Shown: positions 47,181-60,700, counted from the first letter of the stretch. The stretch is 64,000 bases of DNA from Vesta saturnalis (GCA_036346205.1 JARFJB010000002.1:1483501-1547500), one strand, 5' to 3'. Notes: generated from the letters alone by a model not told the origin. Numbers and translations are program-made.

Positions 47181-48451
47181 CATTAAGGTAAAACAGCACA
47201 CTTGATGAAAATACAATTCTAGATTTGAAATATCTGTTCATGGTGAGTCTATAAGATCAACCGGTTCGTTCATTAAAGGTCATTCTGTTTACGTTTATAA
47301 ATTTCGAATACTTCCAAAACATCTAATTTGTCTTTTTTGTTACAAAAATGTAAAAATTTAATGTTGCTTTATGCAGTCATAAGGTGATTATTTACAATTA
47401 AATGTTTGGCATAATTTGAGTGTTTGTAAGTTTATATTTGTAATACCTAATCTGTTATTTGTATCTAATATCAAAGTTCCTAATTGTTTGTCCAATATAA
47501 ATAGAATTACAGAACGTTCAGTTCAATTTACGAATACTCGACCTCAAATATTCGTTAGTTCAATCTTTCGCATTAAATAAACATTTAAGAATATTGGTAA
47601 TAGTTTTGAAATCTCGTTTGTACTTCTTATTCTTTTGTAATATGTGAGCTACTTTTTCAGATATTTTTCCAAAGTATGAAATTGATATATCTTCATTTTC
47701 TGTCGGTTCTGTGTTAACAGGGTAAATATTTTTGATAATTTATACCCATGGTACACCATAAAACACACAAGTTAGGTGCATATAGATCATTAGCACATAC
47801 AGCAATGTCTTTACCATCAAACCAAATAAATTTCAATAAGGAAACAAATTGCACAAGCAAACAGTTAGATTTCAAATATAATTGACACTTTAGTTAAACA
47901 ACTAGAGTACACATTTTCTAACAAAGTATTTACCCAGTTGATACACAAACGACAGAAAATAAACACACACTGCTTTTATATTTTGGAATATAACCAGAAA
48001 AAGTAACTCACGTATTACAAAAGAACAAGAAGTACGAAGTAGATTGCAAAACCAACGTTTTTGAATGTTTTATTCAATGCCAAAGATTCAACTAACGACA
48101 TTTTGAAGTCGGGTATTTTTACGTTGAACTGTACATTATGTAATTCTGTTAATAAGGGACAAACACTTAGAGGCTTTGATATTAGCTACAAAGAATAGAT
48201 TAGATGTTACAAATATAAACACACGGACAAATCAAATTATGCCAAATATTGAATATTAAATAATCATCGTATGACTTCACATTTTTGTTATAAAAAAGAC
48301 AAATGATATGTTCTGGAAGCATTCGAAATTTATAAACATAAAGAGAAAGTACCATTAATCAACGAACGGGTTGATATTATAGACACACCTTTAATTGATA
48401 TCTTAAATATGGAATTATGATTTACATCAAGTTTGTTGTTTTATATAAATG
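47181..48451. mobile_element. Fold-back element: two ~550-bp inverted arms around a short loop
   Basis: The left arm starts CATTAAGGTAAAACAGCA. The right arm, inverted, starts CATTTATATAAAACAACA, followed in both by AACTTGATG (or CACTTGATG). Similarity continues almost without gap through landmarks such as TTTATAAATTTCGAAT, ATTTGTCTTTTTT, TTTGGCATAATTTGA, TCGTTAGTT.AATCTTT and GTACTTCTT.TTCTTTTGTAATA to about 47740 on the left and 47920 on the right, leaving a loop of about 180 bp. By eye the arms agree at about three-quarters to four-fifths of positions. No coding sequence; no clear target duplication. Confidence 0.85.
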
Positions 48452-49526
48452 ACTGTATTAAAACGCGTAGAGAAATAAATAATCATAAAATAAAAATTGT
48501 GGAATTATATTGTGTTATGTTGTATAATTTATAGAGTAATTAAACGTGCTGGTTTGTGATCGACTATGTTGATGTCATATCAAAGTTATGGATGATAATA
48601 TCAGGCGTTCATGTTTATTCTGAACAATTAATCATCAATAAATGTACAAATTTTTAAGACACACAACTGACAATTTGCCTGATCGTAATGTTAATTGTTA
48701 ACTTGCTGCCGCTGCTGCCGTAAATTGAGATATTTGCCACACTATTTATTACTTTGTAATACATTTTATCTTAAACATTTATCTGCCTATATCTTATACC
48801 TAACAGAATTTGCGTTTGTTGTATGCTTATCATTTATTACATGGTAATGAATTATCCTAACGTAATTAAATGCCTTATCTTGTTTATTTATTATTCACCA
48901 TTTATTTACCTTCCTGATACCAGATATCTTAGACGTTGATTTTGTTTACAATTATTGTTATTGCGTTGTAAATGCATTATGTGAACATAATATATTCCCA
49001 TCAGTGCCTGGATGCTACTATGCTTGATTACTTTATTAGTTATTTTATTTTTTATATACCTCGAGCTTATCTGACGCTCAACAAACTAAGCATTATGGTA
49101 TTCTAGTGTACCTTTTACTGGAGAGCATTTCCTTGTCTCATCTATAAACTTCCCCTACCGTAACTATCATGTTTTATAATCACATGTCCCTTATAAATGC
49201 ACTACAGCAACAATCTGTAATATTCTGTAATATCCAAACTTCATTCAGCCCAATTATTCATGTCATTACTATTAAAAGTCGAATCTTCACAAAAGCTGCT
49301 TCTAAAGTGCACATATCCGTTTCAAATGCATATAACTATTTAAGCTTGCGCATTTTAGTGAGCAGCTTTCTTTAACGCGTTTACATAGTTTCTCATATAT
49401 AGTAAAACTTTAAATATTATTTGACAATTATTAACAAAAATGGTGACTAATTTGAAATGTCCCAGTTTTTAGTTACAAGTAATGCATGCTGTTAGGAGGG
49501 AATAGCAGGACCATATAATTCACGGT
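48452..49526. other. AT-rich spacer, no gene seen
   Basis: No recognisable coding or RNA feature. Confidence 0.5.
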
Positions 49527-49819
49527 AGTAGTACAGAAGCACCATCCGCCATTTTGTTTTTTGTGACGTCACCCCTGGGTAACCTTACCTTTCACTTTTT
49601 TATATATACCCACCTGAGATTAAAAAGATTTTATTTAATCTGTGTTTATGATTATTAATAAATTATTAGGGCCCGTTTTGATTTTTATCAAAGAAGAGTG
49701 CATAATTATTATTAAAATTATTATTACACTTCTTTTAATTCCCATCTACAGATTGTGACCGTTTACCTATACAAAAAATTTATTTATACCTTGGAGGTTG
49801 TATTCTAATAAGGGGCCCT
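49527..49819 (+). repeat. Left TIR of Polinton-like element
   Basis: Pairs with 52288-52599. Includes CCGCCATTTTG, the palindrome GTGACGTCAC near 49563 (a CRE-like sequence), CTTTCACTTTTTTATATA, GATTTTTATCAAAG and an inner end TTGTATTCTAATAAGGGGCC. Confidence 0.9.
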
Positions 49820-50783
49820 AGTCTTCTAAGACGAGGATCTGTTCGCGGCCTTCGCCCCTGTCATAAAAGTTGTATTCTAATAATGGGGAAGAATTCATAG
49901 ATAAGACATGAATAGGTGATGATGACAAGTGTTCTCATAATAAAAAGATGTTATTTAATCTGTGTTTATTATTATTAATATTTATTAGGCTTGTTGTGAT
50001 TTTTATCAAGGATATAAAAACCTAGTCCTTAAACGATTATGTTCTATTCAATATTTAAGGCTACACTTAAGGGCTAGCTCAAATTTTTTCAACATCTGAG
50101 GTTAGCATATTGTATTTATGACTATTCATTAATTTCTATCTGAGGTTTAAATATCATTCTAATGTAGATAACTGTTTTACAATGTGTTTTCGTAATAGGG
50201 TTTATTATAAATGAGATTGCATAATTGTTATTAAAATTACTATTACATTTCTTTAAGACCTATTTTGTTTTACAATATACTTATTTTACCATGACAAAGT
50301 CACCTTCAACATTATACATAATTAAAAATGGGTGATTAAGTTGCCATGCTTTAAACGATTTTCGACCTTGAGAACGTTAAATTATATGTACAAGGTTTAA
50401 GCAGAAATAAAATGCATTAATACGATAAATGGTTACACATATACATTATAGGCCGTTTTACGCTTCATTGTGTACTCCTTTTAATAGTGGCACCAATTAT
50501 CAATTTAAAGTAAAATATTGAAGGTCCACTGCTAAATTATATGCTCAAGACTTAAGTGGTAAATAATATCGCATTAATACGTTAGTTAATACACATAGTC
50601 ACTTTTGGGGTGGGTGGGTTATGTTCAAAATTAAGGGCATCGTAATTTAACTTATCTGGATCTTCATAGAGAACATAACTACTAGCAATACCCCTGATTA
50701 TGCTCCATAATAATACTCAACCGAAGGTAATTATGCTTTAAAAAAAATCCATGCAGTGGATAATATACAATCTTTATTTGCCG

Positions 50784-50813
50784 CTATTATTATTATTATT
50801 ATTATTATTATTA
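50784..50813. repeat. (ATT)n microsatellite
   Basis: About ten ATT units inside the Polinton-like element; could be a LINE tail, but no LINE precedes it recognisably. Confidence 0.85.
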
Positions 50814-51659
50814 CACAGATATGGGATTATTCTTAAAATTAGTTAATTTACCCATACTACCTTGAAATACTACATAGGCTTTCAATTCTTCTCCATCCCT
50901 GAAGCTGTACCGCATACATCATTCTTGAGATTATCCAATTCCCGGTCAGAAGCATGTTTTCTAATACACAAGACAGCATCTTCTTCAATATAGCGATGTA
51001 AACGCCGAAAAAATGTCTTGTCTCTTCTTCTTTAAGCTAGATTTTGCCTCTATACGGCATACAAGCTGTATCTTAGCTAAATTACCTCTGTCAAAAAAGG
51101 GGTTATAATCAAGTTAAGTATACCGGCCTCTTGTTAGAACACCATCTTTTTAATCCTCGAATTTTTAGCGATAACGGTCTGCCATGCCATGCTATCACAT
51201 AAGACGGCTTTACATACAGGTTCTGCCTCGGCTGAAATACATCTTGTCGAAAAAAGGATATTAGGTTTATAAAGTGTACGCACAGGAGAGATATTAGAGT
51301 GTTGCTACAGAAAACAAAAAAGTGTAAATACACCACGCATAAATCTACAGCGAGAAATTTACTCGAGGCTGGTACATTCTGAGTAACATTTTTTCGAGTT
51401 ATGGTGGACTCATGTTTGTGATATGTGATCTTTAAGTAATCACAGTAATGGGTACAGCTACATACTAGCGGTTATACACGTGTTTAGCAAGAGGGTATGG
51501 ATATGAGTTCTTAAAACGAAGACAGTCGCATCTGAAAGCATTCACCGTTGTTTTCAAGAAAAGGGATAAACTTCTCCATATTGCTAAAATTTTACGACGC
51601 GAGGCTTTGGCGAAGGCAGTTTCGACGACTCCCACTACAACCCACCCCGAACATAACCG

Positions 51660-52290
51660 AGATTGTAAGACAGGTGTAGGGCATCGCAGCTTGTTCTCGG
51701 GTCTCCGCCCCTTGTCATGATCAGAACTTGTTCGTGGACCTTCGTGTATTCTCGTGGTACCGTTGGGAGAATTTGTATTATAATAAGGGGCCTAATGCTA
51801 ACTTGTAAGACAGGTGTAGGGCTGCACAACTTGCTCTCGGGGCTCAGCACCCTCGTCGAGGCCCCATTGGGGGAAAATTTGAATTTGTGTTTAAGTCTCT
51901 GCCGGTTATAGCTGGAAATATGAATTTGTATTGTAATAAGGGACATAATGCTAACTTGTAAGACAGATGTAGGGCTTAGCAACTTGCTTCCGGGTCTTAG
52001 TCCCCTGGAAATTTGAATTTGTATCTAAGTCTACATTCTGATTGTTTATTGTGAGACATTTGAACTTGTATTCTAATAACGGGGCCTAATACTAACTTAT
52101 AGGACAGGTATAAGGTCTCGCAACTTGCTCTCGAGGCTTAGCTCCTGGCCCCCTTCGCGGGAAATTTGAACTTGTATTCTAATAAGCGGGCTTAATACTA
52201 ACTTGCAAGACAGGTGTTGGCTTCGCAACTTGCTCTCGGTGCTTCGCACCCTTGGCTGTAAATTTTAATTTGTATTCTAATAAGGGGGCC
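51660..52290 (+). repeat. Five-unit tandem array ending at the right TIR
   Basis: Units begin CTAACTTGTAAGACAGGTGT (near 51664, 51804, 51957, 52098 and 52205; steps of 140, 154, 140 and 107 bp). They continue GGGCTTCGCAACTTGCTCTC-like and end TTGTATTCTAATAAGGGGCC. That end equals the inner edge of the left TIR, so the units are duplicated TIR-edge sequence. The last unit meets the right TIR as a palindrome (TATTCTAATAAGG / CCTTATTAGAATA, 52273-52302). Confidence 0.88.
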
Positions 52291-52599
52291 CTTATTAGAA
52301 TACAACCCCCAATGTATAAATAAATTTTTCGTATAGGTAAAAGGTCACAATCTGTAGATGGGAATTGAAAGAAATGTAATAATAATTTTAATAAGAATTA
52401 TGCAATCTCCTTTGATAAAAATCAAAACGGGTCCCAATAAATATTAATAATAATAAACACAGATTAAATAAAGTCTCTTCATTTTCAGGTAAAAAAAATA
52501 CGATCCCCACCTGGGTAATTATATAAAAAAGTGAAAGGTAAGGTGTCCCAAGGGTGACGTCACAAAAAACAAAATGGCGGTTGGTGCCTCTGTACTACT
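52288..52599 (-). repeat. Right TIR of Polinton-like element
   Basis: Inverted partner of 49527-49819, with the same CRE-like GTGACGTCAC (about 52553-52562) and ACAAAATGGCGG near the outer end. Confidence 0.9.
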
Positions 52600-53055
52600 C
52601 ATGGTTTTACCATTACGGCTAATTTGCTAGTAGTACCTATTCACTAGCGCCATTAATGTTCATTTTAGTAAAGTGTCATAAGTCGACCGCGAATTGTAAG
52701 TTAATAATTTATCTATTGCTTCAGACTAAATATTAAGCGATAGTAACGAATACCTACTACTACAACAAATTAGACCCTGCAACTAAAATACTAATTACTC
52801 ATAAACCTTATGTTCTATCTGTAATAGCACAGAAACAGATTAAATTGAATCATGAACTTTATGCAATCACACTGTATCTAGAAAACTCTTAAAAGAATAA
52901 TTACTCTTTTATTAATTAAATTAAGCTAAATCAGCAAAAAGAAGCACTTTAAACACAGAAAAAGTTGAAATTATTTTTGTAAATGATATTTAAAAAACCT
53001 CTGCCAAACTATCTGCCATAATGCTTTCTCATACATGTAAATAAATAACTTCAAA
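52600..53055. other. AT-rich spacer, no gene seen
   Basis: No recognisable feature. Confidence 0.5.
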
Positions 53056-53525
53056 GCCCACAATACCTGAATTTGGGTCATATCGCTTTTTAAACACGAT
53101 GATTCCCCATTTTTGATCAGCCATTTTGAATTTTTGACAAATGATTTATTCTTAGAGATCTTAAAAAACACCAATACTAGGCTTTAAAAAAAATTTTGTA
53201 CCCTAAAAACGGTGTGCCTCTGGCAGTTTTAAAACTTTTTTTATTTAGATAATGTTTTACAAATTAACAAAGTTGAAAAATTGATTATTAGCCCACAATA
53301 CCTGAATTTTAGTCATATCGGATTTTAAACACGATAATCCCGCATTTTTGATCCGCCATTTAGAATTTTTTTATTTTGACAAATGATTTATACTTAAAAA
53401 CCCCCTTTCAAAAACATCGGTTTATAAATTTAAAAATACTCAATTTTGTACCCTAAAAACCACTGGTTATTATATATTTTTTTATTTTGAAATTATATAA
53501 AAAAGGATTAGTTTGATTTTTTAAT
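53056..53525 (+). repeat. 235-bp direct tandem duplication
   Basis: GCCCACAATACCTGAATTT at 53056 and 53291 starts two copies. Both contain GTCATATCG, TTTTAAACACGAT, CATTTTTGATC.GCCATTT, TTGACAAATGATTTAT and TTTTGTACCCTAAAAAC. The copies are diverged by eye at roughly one base in six. Confidence 0.8.
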
Positions 53526-56500
53526 TATGTAACCTTTTAAAATTTGAAGCAATGAATTTTTTAATTTTCTAATCCCCTAAAAATGCCCCGCCACTGGTTG
53601 GATTTTGCTCATTAACGAACTTGACCTATATTTTACGGCAAAGAATTTTGTACCGTATTTCATATCGATAGCTTTAATGGTTCAAAAAATATCCCGCGTC
53701 CACGCAAACAGACACAGGCAGACCCTAATTCAGCTTTAATGTTTCAAAAGATATCGCGCACACTCACAAACATACACACAATCAGACCCGAGATTGTCTT
53801 TTCTAAAAATGTATTTTTCGTATTGTTTAGGCCACAAAACGTTAAGAAATGTAAAAAAAAGTGATTGAAAGTATAAACCGATTACAAGCTTTCTCTTTAT
53901 ACATACGTTTATGTGAAAGCAATACATCTGAGACAGACAATGATTTGAAATGAATATATGCGGAACAAAGGGAAAGAAGATTTAATATTGCCAGAATTCC
54001 AAGGCGATAAGTTATCTATATTTTGTGCAGAAGTAACTGTATTGAATAAGCATAGACAAGTTCTTCTAGAAAGTTTTTCTAGAACTAAAAAATTAGTGAA
54101 AATATTAAACAAAAACTATGAAACTTGTTCGGAACAATTTAAAAGAAGAAAGTGACGCTCGCTAATGGCGCATGTTTGAATATAAAAATGAATTTAAGAC
54201 CGTCAAGTTCCAAGTCCCTCGCCGACATTATCTGTTTATTTAACAGTTTAAGTTTAAATTTTTTTGTTTGCCAAGTTCGAAGTTACTAGTAAACCAATTA
54301 AGTTTGTAAGAAAGAGCTGTATTTAATAAATACGCGAGCCAATATTGTTTAATTGAAACAAATCTTTATTGACCAGGGGTGTTGAGTACAACTGGTAAAA
54401 TAACTATCCCGTAGGTCTTTTTTGTTCGGATAGAACCACCTTTGCCTTTCAAGGATTTGTATTAGTAATACAAATAAGAAGCTTTAGTGTAGTGTAGTTT
54501 GTATGGACTTTGAAACTAATATTTCAGACAAAAAAAGAAAGGTAGATGCTACCATAAGTGTTACAGCGAGGAAGATCGTTTTAAATCGTTTGTTAAATTA
54601 AGGTACTCAATTACAAAGCGCAATATCGTTGACATTCCTTTAATTAAAGAAAAACTGTTCGATTCCTTTTATTTGATATCGCATTTATATCTTTGTGCAT
54701 GATAGAATCAGTTTTACTATATCAGAATTTGTTGATCTAAAAGAAATTTATTTCTTTTATATAACCAGACCGTCTTATTTGTATCAGTTTCCAAATTGAT
54801 AATATTCCGTTAAAGCTTTGATGATCAAATATTATACATTCCGATAAGAATTAATATCTCATGATTACTGTACAATAAAGATGGCTTATGCCAATATAAT
54901 ACAACTGTAGATGCTCCATCAGCAGTCAAACTTTTGGAATAACCAATTTAACTATTATAATGAGGAACCAAATTACAAATGTTCCAACAACGTTGTACGT
55001 ACAAACGGGGTTCTGGTTACGTCTTTAAAATCTGAAAAAATCCATAATTTTACACATTTTTACAGTTACATTGTCCTTTTATCGTGTTGTGTAATAAATA
55101 GCTATTATATGTCCATTTGAAGATGCTAATGCTCTACCGAAACAACATAAATACTCATACACCAAATTAATCAAAATCAGTACTTTCTTGCAGATATATT
55201 GATATTTATATATTTATACAGATACCGTTTATAGTAGCTATAGAGAAAATACGAAATATATACATCATGAATATTGCCATTCAGTGAATCATAAAGACTA
55301 AGTAAATATGAAAGCATAAATCCAGTTTATTCTGAAAATCTCTCTTATAACGGTTCTCCAGTCTTTAATACTCCATTGCTATATCGAAATTTAGTTTATA
55401 TTCATATCCTGAAAGTGATTTCAATATAATTTCTTTCATAAATATTCTGAATCTTAGATTGAAGCCCTTTTTAATGTGTATTAGTGTATTAATAGAAAAA
55501 AGGAACCATAGAAACTATTTTATTTCCAGAAAACAGTGCAACAAATAAACGTAAAAGCTTTTTATTTTATCGAATAAGGTATTATGAAAAAAATGTGTTC
55601 AGAATTTTGTATTACTTTAAACGCATGTTTTTAAGAATAAAAAATATGCTATAATTATGAAGTATAGCAGTTGAACTACTTTTTCACAAAATGAGCTTTT
55701 AACCTGATTCTCTTTGTGCTTAATAGATTACATCCTAAAAACATATTTATAAAGTGTGGAAGTACCTTTTTACAAGGATTAAGTAAGAAAAATGAGCCTA
55801 TAGTATGTGTTCACCGATAACTCGTCCGCTGCAAGCTGTTAACATCCTTTAGTTAGACCAAAACAACCTTTTATCCTGTTTTTGTTACAATCAATGCCAT
55901 CTTTAGCAAATTTAAAGCTAACTTTTTATAATTGCGTAACTTTTATAAAAAAGAAACCTGTCTAACCATGAATTGTCCTAATGTCTCTATACATTTTTCT
56001 ATAAAGTTAATAGCTTTCCAAATATTTGCAAGGAGTCTTTAGGGATCGTAAAAAGTAGCTCTTCAAAGCAAAAGTAAAGCAAGAACCAAGCAATTTAAGA
56101 AATCTATCTGTATTTCTTGTTCTATACCTGTTGGTTTGCGATGTACTCAGGAAAGCTGCTTTAAGAAGTTTTTTTTGCGGATGTATTTATTACTCTACGA
56201 AAAAATATGGTATAGTACTGTTGTCTAAAGTTGAATTCTCTTTCAAAAATAATTTTGCTATGAAGTCAATATAAACTGCATAAATAGTTTACCAGATAGC
56301 CACAAAGAGTACAGCATGGCTCACATAGAGTAGATTTTTGGAACTTACTTACTGCCTTAGTAAAATCTTAAAAAACTAGAAAAAACGTTGAATTTAGGGA
56401 GGTAATTACATAACTGGTGTTTTTTGTATCGGATAAATACATTATTAGCACGAATCATTGCCATGGCAATTCAATCGAGAACCTCATGGCTCACATAAAG

Positions 56501-57309
56501 TATATTTTTGATACTGATTTACTATCTTATGAAAAATATTTTTTTTTGCTGTAACAGCAAGGTTATTAGCCATTTGCTGCACTACTGGTTTATACGCTAT
56601 TTTGTGAATTCTTTATTTTGAATATTCCTATTTCTTTCAGATACTCTAATACTTTGCTAATTTTAGCTTTTTGTATTTTGAGGTCGATTTTTATTCCGTT
56701 ATCGATGCCTAACCTTTCACTGGTAGCCTTTAGTTCTTTATAAGACTCGTGAACGTGTTGTACAGTAAGTTTTTCATTGCAATATGTACTAAATGTTCGT
56801 TTACCTTTTGTACATATTAAAACCGTTCACATAGAAAGTCAAATACATCAATCTAGTTGGAAGATTGTTTTATTGATCGATCAAATGAATGAAGGTAACG
56901 TATTTACCTACACAACCACTTACATTAGAGACCTCTGGTACTGTTGACCCCGTCGGTGGACCTAGGTAATGTCATTGTTGGAGAGACTCACTTTCGTTGG
57001 TCCATCTGAACAAAGCGCGGAATATGCAATCTTCATTTCCCAACAAATCACGATACTTGATAAAATCCGCGGAATTGTGTTTATATGGATCTAAAACAAA
57101 CGCGTATTCGAGGATGCTTCGTAGTTTTCGCACGCACTTCGGCTATCTGAATGTCGGTGTATACCGCACTTTCAAATAGATTGCCTTTGTGTAATATGAT
57201 ATTGAACTATTTTCGATTGATTTTCTTCTACACTTGTTTTCAAAGCGCACTGTTACAGAAATTACGCGTTGGAGCCGCGTTAGAATTTTGATTATTCACT
57301 AAGTACTAA
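53526..57309. other. AT-rich region, no gene seen
   Basis: No domain in any frame. A ~60-bp diverged duplication (ATGGCTCACATA.AGTA.ATTTTT) is present near 56318 and 56488. The plus frame 53958-54155 (65 residues, Lys-rich) has no family resemblance. Confidence 0.45.
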
Positions 57310-57720
57310 TCACCAATGATCGGTTATTGTTTTTTAAATTCTACCCAGTCCAAGGGCACTACTGGTATCATCTGTGATCCGCGCGTACGTGCTTATATCT
57401 CCTGCGTATCTCTGCTCGCATTTAGCAGAATCCAAGCCGTTCTTACCGCCGCAGACTTCTACCGTCCAGCATCTGTTCACTGCATTCCCAGACTCCATCG
57501 CAGAAGCATGCCACTTTGCGCTTTGTTGCGGTATAAACTGGCAGTAGAACGGGATAACAGGTAAAATTGAAGTTTTGTTCGACTAGCTCGGGGTTGAGGG
57601 TGGGTTCGGTGTTACTAAATTTTGCGCGCCCTAGGATAGCATGCCATAAATAAGACACAATAGGGGTTGGGGGTTGACATAAAACCGGAAAGGGCGCCGC
57701 AGTATTTAAAATGACACAAT
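57310..57720. promoter_or_regulatory. GC/CpG-richer island with TATA-like box and splice donor-like site
   Basis: This 400-bp stretch contrasts with AT-rich flanks and contains many CpGs (for example CCGCGCGTACGT near 57379 and GCGCGCCC near 57625). The plus frame 57316-57564 (82 residues) and minus frame 57658-57443 overlap without known motifs. GCGGTATAAACTGGCAG (TATAAA at 57532) and AACAG|GTAAAA at 57561 could be a core promoter and donor site. It may be the 5' end of a host gene or part of an unrecognised repeat; evidence is compositional only. Confidence 0.25.
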
Positions 57721-60700
57721 CGGGGTTGCAATGCCTAATTACGTCGGTTTACAGCTTGCTAAATACTCAAATAACTTGCTTAACAGGTGGTGCTAGTACC
57801 AGCACATATTCGCTATACCTTAAAGGCCACAAATATTATCGCACGCGTATCTAAAGTACTTGCGTGTAAATCATCAATTGTTAATGTACGTACTTAAAAT
57901 AAACACAAAAAATATTGACGTTATTTCAATGATCTCATTCTCATGAAAAAGTAACCACTCAAAATACGAGAAAATAAGGTGCTGTGTAAAAAATTGGGGT
58001 TCAGATTTAAAAAACACTACAATTGCTTTAACCTACAGATATGTATATTATGAATAAACCACCATGGGGATATCAACATAATCGTTACATTAATTTTTCC
58101 TATACCAATTAAATCACTTGGGGTTAATTAAAATGCAGTAATACTAGCTAGTTTCAACATCTGCATTTAGTAAAATTACTGTAAATATTACTTGTATGGC
58201 AAGATAACAAATGGTTATCACAGATAATCTACATTACCCTTTCAACGCAATCGTCACATACAATTTTGATACAAAACAGTCAATACCACAAATCAAAGGA
58301 ACTCATAAGTTTGGATTATAATGCTGATGAATACGTTGAATTAAAAATTTAAAAGATAAAATAATCAATAGTTAATCCTAAAGGACAGCATATTCAACCG
58401 TTAGAAATACAAAGAACAAAAAAATAATACACACAACACTATTCAAATTGTCAACCACCGCGAAAATACGAACGGAAATGGTTACCTTAAATTTCAACAG
58501 GCTTTACATCGTTTGGCTCTTGAAATCTACCCTCTTTTGCTATATAGTCACCCGATGGAAACCCAGAGGACGAACTCTGCATTAGCTTCGTAGCGTGATA
58601 GGCGTTGAAACTACGCTCCAATCTCCAAGTATGGCACGACTCTTGAATACTTCACCTGCCAAGTTGCGTTTTGATTAACGTTACACTCGGTTGTACGGTA
58701 CACTAGTATCCATACTTAAACGTTGCTTTTTAACTTTACTCTATCTATATACAAGTTCTGAGTGACATTGTTTAAAAGAAAAATAACTTATGTCTGGAAA
58801 TTAAGAACAGACGTTTGGTTCCTTCCGCACAAAAGCGACAACTACTCCATAAAACAGGGGAAACACTGGGAATTAACGCTTAACACCACTTCTAGGATTC
58901 ACGACTAAGTCCCTTTGGACAAACTGCACTTAACTATAAATCTATCTCGTGTTGGTTGAACGACACAATAAAATCCCATCAAGGGTTGGGGAAAAACTAC
59001 TCCTACTAACGGAAGTTCTTTCAACACGGGATAGAGGTAGCTCCGTTCCGCGATAATCCACTAGCTGTCGTAACGGTAACTTGCTAACGCCTCCGCGTTT
59101 AAACTAAGGGATGGATTCTTGTTCTCCTTCCTACTAATTATCCAATTATCAGAGAAATCGATTTCCTGTAAAATGAAGTTTTCATAACGACGCTAGACTT
59201 TAACGCCTCGTATATACAAGCGAAACTCTTTGTTTAAGACCAAAAATTTATCGAAAACTCCCGCCGATTTGTCACCTAAAACATTCTTAAGAATTTCCCT
59301 ATGTGCTTTCTACACCATATTTAAATAAAAAGTAACAATTTTAATGTAATCGGTAGCTTTCCAATGGCGCAATTTCATGTAAATGACTGTATTCAACAAT
59401 ATCTAGAAAATTACGAACCACTATTATTCACAAAGAAACTACTTAATTATCATCCAAATTAATAAAAGGCATTCCACTAACTATCGGTACCAATACGTAA
59501 ATCACATCTTAATTTTAAACTTCCATCTAAAGTTGATAAACAAACCAAAAACTTTATTTCGGTTTCAGAAAAAAGGATACTAAATGCGTTCACCATTTGT
59601 AAAAATTTCGAATACTTTCCAAATACGTTACAATCGAAAATCCTCCCAAATATTTATGCGTTTCAAATTCAATTGCATGTACTTATACTACATTTCAGGT
59701 GTACAATACTACATAGTAATTTATAATTTCGGAATTAACGGCAAACATTTGATAAAATCACAACCGCGTGATAGTTTTCATAAATATACTTCTCCCTCAA
59801 CTGGGTTTACAGATAATACTTTTTACGTATACCCTAGCAACCATAACCACGCAACTAAATCTACAGATGTGCACATATTATATACAGGATGCGTTTAAAT
59901 TAAACTAAACTAAAATTGGAAGCCAAAGGTTGAGACGCTGGAGTATTTGAGGCATATTAATGCACAACTCAAAACCCATATTCTTAATTTTATCAAAAGA
60001 TTCGGTTCTAAGCCTGGCAATTTTGGACGTTACGTATTAATGTACTTAATTAAATTAAACTGTCAAAATTTGACATAATATGTGGTCCTGACTAACAACT
60101 TTCACAGTATACTTCGTATTGTGCCAATTTTTGGCTGCTGTCTCTTGTATTACAGTTTTGTATTTTCATTGTGATTTGTAAATTGAGGTACATTTTTAAG
60201 GGTAAACTTAAGCATACTTTCGCATTGTCTTTTTTTTTGTTAAAATTTAAATTTAGTAGGAAGTTTTCGTTAGTGTTTATACCTCATTTCACGATGAGAA
60301 TTCATCGATTCCAGTGAAGGTATGTAATTCTCTTGTTTTCAATTTTGTGCGAATTTATTGTATTAAAAAAAACTCCAACTTCCGCGGGTGTGTAATTTTG
60401 AAACCTCTTGTTTTTCTGTCATTAATTCTTGAATCATATGTTATTAAGTTCGCCGTTTCTCTGTTGGAGAATGTTGATGTAACAATATCTTTCTGTTGAC
60501 ATTTTGTCTAACGTTATAGTGAAGAAGCCAACACTTTCTGCGAAATTTTACAGAACTGTGTATGAAAAATCGTTAGTAAATACCCTTTTTGTGCGACTTA
60601 CGTTCTTAAGTGGACAATTAGAGGAATTTGTTTTACAAAAATGTCGTTAAAGGCATCCAGTAAGCTTGAATACAGTACAGAAATAAAACACACGACTTTA

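Larger units (their letters stand above)
49527..52599. mobile_element. Non-autonomous Polinton-like element with ~300-bp TIRs
   Basis: The left end AGTAGTACAGAAGCACCA and right end, inverted, AGTAGTACAGAGGCACCA begin inverted repeats of about 293 and 312 bp. CACGGT lies before the left end and CATGGT after the right, a probable 6-bp target duplication with one change. AG...CT ends, a 6-bp duplication and TIRs of hundreds of bases are Polinton features. The terminal ~75 bp also resemble the Polinton terminus at 6617 (GTGAAAG, GTGTCCCA, ACTACT blocks). The 2.4-kb interior has no recognisable Polinton gene. It contains partial extra copies of TIR sequence (about 49945-50010 and 50197-50260) and a tandem array (51660-52290). 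Confidence 0.75.
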
